DNA of 64,000 nt, taken from Bacteroidales bacterium UBA3143 (GTDB lineage: Bacteria > Bacteroidota > Bacteroidia > Bacteroidales > Dysgonomonadaceae). Within the stretch, counting starts at the first letter, position 1. Each line of letters opens with the position of its first letter. The notes beneath the pieces were generated by a model. The model was not told the origin of the DNA. It made no database searches and saw only the letters and a program-made list of their open reading frames with translations. A program made the translations under genes and the position numbers. Of this stretch, positions 7,138-14,519 are shown one piece after another. The DNA lies in assembly GCA_002364735.1 (NCBI GenBank), contig DEZB01000066.1:32480-96479 (forward strand). Reading direction: 5' to 3'.

Positions 7138-8709
7138 TTACAAAGGATACTCTTCTCTAATGGGGTCATCATATTGCTCTTGCAATCTTTTCAACTCTCT
7201 CTTTAGTTCTTGGGTAACTTCCTCGTATTCGGTTTGACCGTATAAATTGTGCATCTCACTGATGTCATTTTTCAAATCATATAGTTCCCATACATCAATA
7301 TCATTATAGAAGTGAATCAACTTATATCTCTCTGTTCTAACTCCATAGTGACGTTTAACCATGTGCTCGGCAGGAAACTCATAATAATGGTAATATAAAG
7401 ATTTGCGCCAATTGTCTTTATCTACTTTGTCAGTTAACAATGGCAACAAAGATACACCCTGAATGTCAGCAGGTATTTCTACTCCCGCAATGTCCAACAT
7501 GGTTGGAGCAAAGTCAATATTTTGAACCAGTTGCGGGATGTCTCCACGTTTTTTGATGTGAGAAGGCAGGTGCATCACCAAGGGTGTACTCATCGACTCC
7601 TCATACATGAATCGTTTGTCAAACCAGCCATGCTCACCCATATAAAAACCTTGATCAGAAGTGTAGATAATGATGGTGTTTTCCATCATATCATTCGCTT
7701 CCAGGTAATCAAGTACACGACCAACATTATCGTCCATCGACTTAACTGTTTTGGCATAATCGCGCATATATCGTTGGTATTTCCATTCTGCCCATTCTTT
7801 GCCTTGCAAATTAGCGGCATAGAACTCATCAATAATTGGTTGATAGTGCTTATCCCAAGCAGCTTTTTGTGCTTCATTCATTCTGCCATAAGTATTGTTG
7901 ACATATCCACCCGAAAGTCTTGTTTCTACGCCTTCACGCATCATTTTCAGATCGTTCACCAAGTCCATATCATGATTGCTGGCAATACTCATCTCTTGTT
8001 CTGCGGCGGCAATACGACCTTCGTAATTGTCATAAAAATTGTGAGGCAATTCAAACGTTTTGTCTTCAAATAGAGCAAGGTCTAAAGTATCGCCCATCCA
8101 GTTGCGATGAATGGCTTTGTGGTGAATAAATAAACAGAAAGGATCTTCCTTTTTTCTTTTATTCTCCAACCAGTCAAGACTCATGTCTGTTATGATATTT
8201 GTTACATATCCGTCATACTGGGTACGCCCTTGAGGTGTAATAAACACAGGATTATAATAATCTCCTTGCCCTGGAAGTATTTCCCAAAAGTCGAAGTTCG
8301 TTGGTTCACTATCCAAATGCCATTTGCCAATCATTGCAGTTTGATAACCTGCCCCCTTTAGCAATTGTTGTACGGTTTGTTGATCTCCGTCAAATGTGGT
8401 ATGATTGTCCAACTTTCCATTTTTGTGACTGTGTTTACCAGTAAGCAAGCAAGCACGGCTTGGTCCAGAGATGGAGTTGCAAACAAAAGCATTATTAAAC
8501 AGCACGCCTCCTTCTGCAATTCTGTCCAAGTTAGGTGTTTGGATGTGACGGTCGTCATAGCTACTCATCATTTGACGGGTGTGATCGTCCGTCATTATAT
8601 ACACAATGTTAAGCGGCTTTGTAGGCTCCGCTTTTTGTGAAGATCCACAGGAGGCTAACACTGCCATTCCTGCTATAGGATATAGAAGTTTGGTATTAAA
8701 GTGTTGCAT
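7138..8709 (-). CDS. Ser-type S1 sulfatase lipoprotein (GlcNAc-6-O-sulfatase-like)
   Basis: This is a 523-residue arylsulfatase-fold enzyme. The N-terminus carries the lipobox LASC (Cys21). Metal-binding Asp41-Asp42 (YIMTDDHT) precede the maturation motif SGPSRACLLTG. Ser81 is the residue expected to be oxidised to formylglycine by an anaerobic maturase, which is not in the window. GKWHL and the later TSDQGFYMGEHGWFDKR segment complete the active site. The overall pattern recalls Bacteroides N-acetylglucosamine-6-O-sulfatases acting on heparan sulfate; this subfamily match is from memory and not verified. It lies 94 bp downstream of another sulfatase, with a stem-loop between them. Confidence 0.88.
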   Translation of the reverse strand: MQHFNTKLLYPIAGMAVLASCGSSQKAEPTKPLNIVYIMTDDHTRQMMSSYDDRHIQTPNLDRIAEGGVLFNNAFVCNSISGPSRACLLTGKHSHKNGKLDNHTTFDGDQQTVQQLLKGAGYQTAMIGKWHLDSEPTNFDFWEILPGQGDYYNPVFITPQGRTQYDGYVTNIITDMSLDWLENKRKKEDPFCLFIHHKAIHRNWMGDTLDLALFEDKTFELPHNFYDNYEGRIAAAEQEMSIASNHDMDLVNDLKMMREGVETRLSGGYVNNTYGRMNEAQKAAWDKHYQPIIDEFYAANLQGKEWAEWKYQRYMRDYAKTVKSMDDNVGRVLDYLEANDMMENTIIIYTSDQGFYMGEHGWFDKRFMYEESMSTPLVMHLPSHIKKRGDIPQLVQNIDFAPTMLDIAGVEIPADIQGVSLLPLLTDKVDKDNWRKSLYYHYYEFPAEHMVKRHYGVRTERYKLIHFYNDIDVWELYDLKNDISEMHNLYGQTEYEEVTQELKRELKRLQEQYDDPIREEYPL

Positions 8710-8741
8710 AGAAAGAATTGTTATGGGTTGTATTATAATAA

Positions 8742-8785
8742 ATAGTCTTTACAAGAAAACTTTTGTGGTTTCTCGCAAAGACTAT
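8742..8785 (-). terminator. Stem-loop between the two sulfatase genes
   Basis: ATAGTCTTT (8742-8750) pairs with AAAGACTAT (8777-8785), and the loop can extend through AGAAA/TTTCT. There is no strong T run on the minus strand. It may be a weak terminator or an mRNA-stabilising or processing hairpin within one operon. Confidence 0.5.
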
Positions 8786-8803
8786 CGATTATTAACTTAA
8801 TGT

Positions 8804-10351
8804 TTAGAATTTATTTTTCTCTGACTCCAAAATGCTTTTTAATTCATTTAGCTTTTCTTGATTTTCAAGATACAGATTATTCTTTTCGCCAATATCGTTT
8901 TTCAAGTTATAGAGCTGTGGAATTGTGTCATTGCCTAACTCAATATTTACCCATTTATTGTAACGTGAACCTTTGCTGGGCTCAATATACTTCCATTCAC
9001 CAGTAGAAACTGAAAGAGAATGGGCAGCTTCAATAACATAATCGCGCCCTTCTTTGCTATTACTTAACAAAATATCCATTTGATTTCTACTATCTTTGCC
9101 ACCACTTTCAGGAACTTCTACACCTGTTAAGTGTGCAAAAGAGGCTAAGAAATCGATGTGAGAAACAAGCGCATCTGATACTGCAGGTTGTGTATAGCCA
9201 GGCATTGTTACAATCAGAGGAATACGAGTACCAGCTTCGAAAATACTATACTTCCCACCTCTAAAATCGCCCCAAGGACGGTGATTGCCCAATAGTTCAA
9301 CTGCTTGATCAATGTATCCATCGTCTATAACAGGACCATTGTCACTGGTTATGATAATAATAGTATTGTTTTCGGCACCAATATCTTTTACAGCTTGAAC
9401 GACTTGTCCAACACTCCAATCAAATTCTAAGATTGCATCTCCACGAGGTCCCATTCCGCTTTTTCCAACAAAACGAGGATGTGGAACACGTGGAACATGA
9501 ATATCATTTGTTCCAAAGTATAAAAAGAATGGTTCGTCTTTATTGTCTTTAATAAAAGAAACTGCATGAGCGGTGATGCTATCTGCAATGTTTTCGTCTA
9601 ACCAAAGAGCCTTTTCGCCACCTTTCATATAACCAATACGCGAAATACCATTAACAATGGCTTGGTCGTGACCATGACTTGGTTTCATTACAGTAAGCAG
9701 TTCGGGATGATCTTTGCCCAATGGTTCGCCAGGAAATGGCGTGGTGTAACTTACTTCTACCGGATCGTTTTCGGCATCGAGGTTTACAATCTTTTGATTC
9801 TCTAAGTACACACAAGGCACTCTATCACCAGTTGCAGCCATCAAGTAAGAATAATCGAAACCAATTTCACGCGGACCGTAATCAATTTCGCCATTCCAAT
9901 CTTGCTCAGCTGTTTCTTTTCCCATTCCTAAGTGCCATTTTCCAACGGCAGCGGTTTTATAACCTGCATCTTGAAAAACTTGGGCGACAGTGTATTCGTG
10001 AGGCTTAATTATCATTCCTGCATTGCCAGCTGCCACTCCAGTATCATTCCTGCGCCATGAGTAATTCCCAGTCAACAATGAATATCGGGATGGAGTGCTT
10101 GTAGCTGCCACTGCATGCGCATCTGTAAATCGGACGCCTTGTGCAGCAATATTGTCCACATTGGGTGTATTAATGGTTGGTTCTCCATAGCAACTTAAAT
10201 CTCCATAACCAATATCATCGGCTAAAATGATAATAACATTGGGTTTAGTGGGTAGTTCTGCCGTTTTAGTCTCTTTTTTAGTAGTGCAACTCGCAGTAAG
10301 TAGGCACATACTTGAAAGACCTAATAGTTTAAAGTGGGTTGATTGTAACAT
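8804..10351 (-). CDS. Ser-type S1 sulfatase lipoprotein (second)
   Basis: I place the start at 10351, not at the in-frame ATG at 10435. It gives a proper lipoprotein signal ending LTASC (Cys22) and lies 42 bp after a promoter -7 box; the longer form adds 28 residues of non-signal sequence. The protein is then 515 residues. Asp45-Asp46 (ILADDIGYGD) are metal ligands. The maturation motif STPSRYSLLTG has Ser85 as the predicted formylglycine precursor. GKWHLGMG and TSDNGPVIDDG follow. The pattern recalls GALNS/arylsulfatase-A-like sulfatases acting on galactose- or GalNAc-6-sulfate, but the specificity is an inference. It leads the small sulfatase operon. Confidence 0.88.
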   Translation of the reverse strand: MLQSTHFKLLGLSSMCLLTASCTTKKETKTAELPTKPNVIIILADDIGYGDLSCYGEPTINTPNVDNIAAQGVRFTDAHAVAATSTPSRYSLLTGNYSWRRNDTGVAAGNAGMIIKPHEYTVAQVFQDAGYKTAAVGKWHLGMGKETAEQDWNGEIDYGPREIGFDYSYLMAATGDRVPCVYLENQKIVNLDAENDPVEVSYTTPFPGEPLGKDHPELLTVMKPSHGHDQAIVNGISRIGYMKGGEKALWLDENIADSITAHAVSFIKDNKDEPFFLYFGTNDIHVPRVPHPRFVGKSGMGPRGDAILEFDWSVGQVVQAVKDIGAENNTIIIITSDNGPVIDDGYIDQAVELLGNHRPWGDFRGGKYSIFEAGTRIPLIVTMPGYTQPAVSDALVSHIDFLASFAHLTGVEVPESGGKDSRNQMDILLSNSKEGRDYVIEAAHSLSVSTGEWKYIEPSKGSRYNKWVNIELGNDTIPQLYNLKNDIGEKNNLYLENQEKLNELKSILESEKNKF

Positions 10352-10392
10352 AGTTCTATTGTTTTTACGATTGTTAGTTTCGTTAATACATA

Positions 10393-10400
10393 CAAATATA
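10393..10400 (-). promoter_or_regulatory. -7 box of the sulfatase operon
   Basis: CAAATATA on the plus strand gives TATATTTG on the minus strand. Predicted transcription starts near 10388, leaving a leader of about 37 bases before the start at 10351. Confidence 0.6.
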
Positions 10401-10435
10401 GCATAATCATTAATGCAAACCTGCGTTACTAACAA

Positions 10436-10453
10436 TTAAATGCATGCATTTAA
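10436..10453. promoter_or_regulatory. Perfect 18-bp palindrome upstream of the sulfatase promoter
   Basis: TTAAATGCATGCATTTAA is a perfect dyad centred about 57 bp upstream of the predicted transcription start. That is a typical place for an activator dimer. A related but imperfect ATGCATGCA site lies at 12851-12868, just after the antiporter promoter. Confidence 0.5.
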
Positions 10454-10570
10454 CCTTTACAATAAAATGATATTAAGGGAGATGGAATCTATTGTTGATT
10501 AGATATAGTAATGTTTGTAGAAGTATTCGAACTCAATATCAAAAGTGTCTTGTTGTCTGCACAATATGCC

Positions 10571-10835
10571 TTTGGGATTCCCGAAAATCTCTTAAGAATA
10601 ATTGGAAGACCTTTCGGGTTTCCCGAAACTTCAACAGGAAAACATTTTGCACTTTTGGGATTCCCGAAAACCATTTCAGAAAAACATTTCATGCTTTCGG
10701 GTTTCCCGAAACCTCAACAGAAAAACATTTTGCGCTTTCGGGATTCCCGAAACCTCAACAGGAAAACATTTCATGCTTTCGGGATTCCCGAAAACCATTT
10801 CAGGAAAACATTTTGTGCTTTCGGGAATCCCGAAA
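10571..10835. repeat. Seven-unit tandem array of TTTCGGGATTCCCGAAA palindromes
   Basis: Seven 17-bp dyads (consensus TTTCGGG-W-TYCCCGAAA) start at about 10571, 10612, 10653, 10695, 10736, 10777 and 10819, a period of 41-42 bp. The 24-25 bp between them are also conserved. They alternate between forms like CCTCAACAGGAAAACATTT and ACCATTTCAGAAAAACATTT. The array lies between the stop of the phosphodiesterase-like gene and the sulfatase promoter. Open frames on several strands across it are by-products of the repeat. Confidence 0.92.
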
Positions 10836-10853
10836 CTAACAGAAATTTTGAAG

Positions 10854-11786
10854 TTATTCTTTAAAGATTGACATTATGGGTCGTCCAATCCACACTTGAG
10901 GCTGATCTACTCCAAACATGTAACCAATAGTAGCCGCAATGTCATATACCATAGTGCTTTCAGGTATTTCAAAATCGTTTTTTATACCTTTTCCATAAAA
11001 GACAATTGGAGTTTCCATTTCATCCAATGTTGGACCACCATGCCCTGTTCCTTTTCCACCATGATCGGAAACTAAAACAAAAACAGTTTCATCCATCATG
11101 CCTGCATTTTCCACAGCATCAACAATTGTTTGCATAGCATTATCAAGATGATTGAGCATATTGTAGTATGCTTCCGACTCCCAACCTTCACTATGACCTG
11201 CCCCATCAGGTTCATCAAAGATAATAGCGCAAAAATTTGGCTTTTTTGATGTAATATACTCTATAGCAGGAGCCACAGAACTCTTTATGTCAACACCAGA
11301 AAGAGTTGCTTGTCTTATGTAATCAATAGACTTGTTATCAGCAAGGTAATACATACCTCCCCAATCATAGATATGCCCTATTTCGGCTTTGGGCATTACT
11401 TGACGAATGAGATAGAAAATATCGGGAAAAAGATTGTTCTCAGTTAACTCACGTGACGGAAAGTCAGGCTTTTCGCTTCCCCAAGTATTGAAGCCATGAA
11501 GTTCTGGAGACGCTCCCATAAACATTGATGCCCAATTAGCAGCACTTGAAGATGGAAGAACGGATCTGTTTTTTAGTGTATAAGATCCCTTTTTCATCAT
11601 TGAACGATAGTTAGGCATGGCAACACCATTTTTCAAACTATTGGCACTCATTCCATCAAAACCAATTAAGATGACATGTTTTGGAGGTTTACTCATTTGT
11701 GGATATTTGCTCTTATTGCAACCAGATGATACACCGATAAACAATATAGATAAGAGTATTACAAAGTAAAAAGATAGCTTTTTCAT
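10854..11786 (-). CDS. Alkaline phosphatase/nucleotide pyrophosphatase-fold lipoprotein
   Basis: This 310-residue exported protein belongs to the type I phosphodiesterase/nucleotide pyrophosphatase branch of the alkaline phosphatase superfamily. A signal peptide ends in VSSGC (Cys23). HVILIGFDGMSANSL (about 38-52) supplies the first metal-binding Asp. The nucleophile region is SVLPSSSAANWASMFMG (about 77-93). The second metal site is seen in FDEPDGAGHSEGW, LVSDHGGKGTGHGG and the final IVFYGKG. Substrates in this fold include phosphodiesters, phosphomonoesters and phosphonates; the true one is unknown. It sits between the antiporter and the palindrome array, downstream of the lyase operon, so a role in removing phosphate groups from the glycan is possible but unproven. 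Confidence 0.82.
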   Translation of the reverse strand: MKKLSFYFVILLSILFIGVSSGCNKSKYPQMSKPPKHVILIGFDGMSANSLKNGVAMPNYRSMMKKGSYTLKNRSVLPSSSAANWASMFMGASPELHGFNTWGSEKPDFPSRELTENNLFPDIFYLIRQVMPKAEIGHIYDWGGMYYLADNKSIDYIRQATLSGVDIKSSVAPAIEYITSKKPNFCAIIFDEPDGAGHSEGWESEAYYNMLNHLDNAMQTIVDAVENAGMMDETVFVLVSDHGGKGTGHGGPTLDEMETPIVFYGKGIKNDFEIPESTMVYDIAATIGYMFGVDQPQVWIGRPIMSIFKE

Positions 11787-11872
11787 TTTGAGTTAATTAT
11801 AAAGAGTGTTTATATTGATTTTTTATGCCAATTATAAAGATAATACATAAATTTAGATTTAAAAGAAAAGAG

Positions 11873-12835
11873 CTATAACTCTAACCAAACTAAGTAGGAA
11901 GTATAAGATAAATAGAAAATTAATAACGTTGCAGCTCCCCATCTATCCAACTTATATCTTTTGCCAACAAACATCATAAGAAAAAGAAATAGCGTACCAC
12001 CCAACAATATGTAAAGATCAATATTAAAGGAAAGGTTATAAGAAATGGGAGCTATAAGAGAGCTTACAGACAATATGAGGAAGATATTGAATATGTTAGA
12101 ACCAATAATGTTCCCAATAGCAATTCCTGTATTCTTTTTTGTTGCAGCCACAACTGAAGTTAACAATTCGGGTAACGAAGTTCCGATTGCTATGATAGTT
12201 AGACCAATAATTTTTTCACTAACGCCTAATCTTGTAGCAAGCTTAACGCCATTATCTACCACGAGTTGTCCACCAATTATTAGTCCTGCTAAACCAAGAA
12301 TGATAAGACCCCATATTTTGAAGTTCGATATATTTTGTGGGAGAGCTATTTCCTCTATAGTTTCTGCACCTGATTTCATTTGTTTAAAAACATAGAAAAG
12401 AAATGCCGCAAAACAAAACAATAGAATTGCACCATCAACTCTTGATATACCTGAAGTTCCATTGAAAAAGAAATTATTCGCTAATAGCAACATAGCTAAT
12501 GCAGCTATAAGAGATATCGGAATTTCTTTAAAAACAGTAGATTTCTGCACCCACATCGGATAGATCAAACCTGCAATACCAAGGGTAATAAACAAATTGA
12601 AGTTGTTACTGCCAAGTATGTTTCCTAATATAATATCGGAATACCCATTTACAGAAGCAACCGAGTTAACAACTAACTCTGGTGCAGAAGTGCCAAACGA
12701 TACAATGGTCAAGCCAATGATTAAATCGGACACATTATATTTTTTTGCCAAAGCCGAGGAACCATCCACCAACCAATTTGCTCCAAATATTAAAGCAGAA
12801 AAGCCTGCTATTATCAAAATCATTAAAATAACCAT
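11873..12835 (-). CDS. Calcium/sodium antiporter, CaCA family (YrbG-like)
   Basis: This is a 320-residue integral membrane protein with about ten hydrophobic segments. It carries the two inverted alpha-repeats of the CaCA superfamily: SFGTSAPELVVNSVAS (about 47-62) and AIGTSLPELLTSVVAA (about 216-231). Each contains the acidic residue that binds the cation. Each is followed by a G-N-I-(L/I)-G-S-N signature (GNILGSNNFNLF, GNIIGSNIFNIF). The length is typical for the K+-independent bacterial YrbG type. It exchanges Ca2+ for Na+ or H+ across the inner membrane. It has its own promoter candidate. Polysaccharide lyases and GAG-binding proteins often need Ca2+, but a functional link here is only suggestive. 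Confidence 0.93.
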   Translation of the reverse strand: MVILMILIIAGFSALIFGANWLVDGSSALAKKYNVSDLIIGLTIVSFGTSAPELVVNSVASVNGYSDIILGNILGSNNFNLFITLGIAGLIYPMWVQKSTVFKEIPISLIAALAMLLLANNFFFNGTSGISRVDGAILLFCFAAFLFYVFKQMKSGAETIEEIALPQNISNFKIWGLIILGLAGLIIGGQLVVDNGVKLATRLGVSEKIIGLTIIAIGTSLPELLTSVVAATKKNTGIAIGNIIGSNIFNIFLILSVSSLIAPISYNLSFNIDLYILLGGTLFLFLMMFVGKRYKLDRWGAATLLIFYLSYTSYLVWLEL

Positions 12836-12879
12836 GTACTTCTTTTTTTTTTTAATGCATGCACGTAAACTCTATTGTG

Positions 12880-12887
12880 CAAAAGTA
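12880..12887 (-). promoter_or_regulatory. -7 box of the antiporter gene
   Basis: CAAAAGTA on the plus strand reads TACTTTTG on the minus strand, fitting TAnnTTTG. Transcription would start near 12875. The palindromic ATGCATGCA site at 12855-12863 falls just downstream, where a bound repressor would block the promoter. Confidence 0.5.
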
Positions 12888-13059
12888 CATAATAATCTTA
12901 GGCTTTAAGAGAGAATTGGAATGATATCTAAAATGAAGACTACTTAAATAATACTGTAGGATATTAAACAGAGAAAGTATAAATTACTTTTTAGAATTGT
13001 GTTAAGAATCAAGTGCTAATAATAGAGGATAAGCATAACTAAAAGACAAATTTTATTTA

Positions 13060-14454
13060 TTATCTTACTCTCTCAGCTGCTTCAAAGCTCTCTTTCATTT
13101 CATAAGGCATTTTATATATATTTCCATCGAAATCGCCAAAGTACAATTCAGATTTACTAAAGTTATGAGAATCGCCATCTGCCCAGAAAAAACAAAATGG
13201 TGCTTTGTAGTTAACCGGACGGCGCACATAAGAATGACTAAACTCACTCCCTTTTGTCAAAACCATCTTTCGATTCCAAGTCTCGCCCTTGTCCTCCGAT
13301 TCCCAAAGTGCAACTTCTCCACCTACACCCCAAGCTTGAGGACTCTTTTCAGTTGGCCCAACTATTTTCCAATCCCCATCAGAAATATACAAACTGCCCA
13401 TATCATAATTGTGGTCCGACTCACATACAACGTAGGTTTTCCAATCAAATCCATCCCATTTCGTTATGCACCATTCATAAGGTGCACTTTTAGGTCCTGG
13501 CTCGTGCCCGTTACTACGTATATAAAGACATGCAGGCTTTCCCTCTGAATCAAAACCCATATCTTTTACATACAAATTCATCCCTTTTGAGGCATACTCA
13601 ACAGCTAATGCTGGAGTGCTCATCTGTGTAATTGGAAGGTTAAGGATATCATCTTTAATAGTAGTCCAAGTTTTACCCAAATCAGATGATTGAACATAGT
13701 ATAGATCGGTACGCCTGTCAACGTCTCCTTGTGGATGACGATTAAAAAAAGTACCCAATGTTTTATTATTGAAAACATTACTGGTTTGGTAATGCCCTGA
13801 GTCTTCCCCCTCATTTTCGGCTATTGATACAAACAACTTATCCGCTGTCCAGTTTACACCATCGCTACTACTTTCAATATACAGTTCGCGATTCCCAGTA
13901 TATTTAGTGAAAAAGTGAAAGTATCCCAAGTCTGTTTTCCATGGCTGAGGATAGGTGAACTCTTCTGTAGTGATCTCCTCAAACTTATCAATACACAAAG
14001 GCTTTACACTTCGAAACTTAAAGCCAGGACGTTTTTGTCCACGCCCACTTACAAACACCCAGATATAATGATTATTATCAATCATAATAGAAGGATTGTC
14101 GTGAGGATCATTCACACCTTGCTTATCATATACGACTGTTGGCTTTGAAACCATTCCCGTTATATGATTAAATTCACCAATCATGCAAAGCAAGTATCTC
14201 TCACCTTCAGACTTTGTGCCACCATACACAAAAAATGTTTTATCTGCCTCTGGCGAATAAATAGCCAAAGGAACATGTTTAGCAGTATAAGTGCCCAGTG
14301 CTCCAGAATACTTATCGCCATACTCATATTTTTGACCAAGCTCAAACCAAATTGGTCGGTAGCCGTCCATTTTTGTATTGTTGAGAGATTGGGAGTTTGA
14401 AATCAATGAAATTGATAGTAAACAAATGATAAGAAGTAGTTTTAGTATCTTCAT
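13060..14454 (-). CDS. Secreted BNR-4 beta-propeller protein, candidate glycan lyase or hydrolase
   Basis: This 464-residue exported protein has a signal peptide ending near SNSQ. The body carries repeated Asp-box-like blades: SSSDGVNWT, SSDLGKTWT and SEDKGETWN. The signature GYRPIWFELGQKYEYGDKYSG begins at residue 31 and HDNPSIMIDNNHYIWVF near 120. This is the BNR-4 family of seven-bladed propellers. The same fold is used by ulvan-lyase families and by many uncharacterised enzymes in Bacteroidetes glycan loci. No catalytic residues can be assigned safely. It is the last gene of the lyase operon, 65 bp after a PL8 lyase, so it probably acts on the same acidic polymer. Confidence 0.7.
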   Translation of the reverse strand: MKILKLLLIICLLSISLISNSQSLNNTKMDGYRPIWFELGQKYEYGDKYSGALGTYTAKHVPLAIYSPEADKTFFVYGGTKSEGERYLLCMIGEFNHITGMVSKPTVVYDKQGVNDPHDNPSIMIDNNHYIWVFVSGRGQKRPGFKFRSVKPLCIDKFEEITTEEFTYPQPWKTDLGYFHFFTKYTGNRELYIESSSDGVNWTADKLFVSIAENEGEDSGHYQTSNVFNNKTLGTFFNRHPQGDVDRRTDLYYVQSSDLGKTWTTIKDDILNLPITQMSTPALAVEYASKGMNLYVKDMGFDSEGKPACLYIRSNGHEPGPKSAPYEWCITKWDGFDWKTYVVCESDHNYDMGSLYISDGDWKIVGPTEKSPQAWGVGGEVALWESEDKGETWNRKMVLTKGSEFSHSYVRRPVNYKAPFCFFWADGDSHNFSKSELYFGDFDGNIYKMPYEMKESFEAAERVR

Positions 14455-14519
14455 TATTTCCAGAGTTTATATTACATTATCTGTTTGATTATCAGGAATT
14501 GCTCAATTAATCGTCCTAA

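Noticed and set aside
10352..10435. Longer start for the second sulfatase at 10435
   Set aside because: The added 28 residues precede a complete lipoprotein signal and would require transcription from upstream of the predicted promoter.
10571..10835. CRISPR array
   Set aside because: The units between the palindromes are conserved rather than unique, the repeat is only 17 bp, and no cas gene is present.
10492..10871. Open reading frames in three plus frames and one minus frame across the array
   Set aside because: They translate the same repeat in different frames, a by-product of a stop-free repeated unit, with no plausible start signal or family match.
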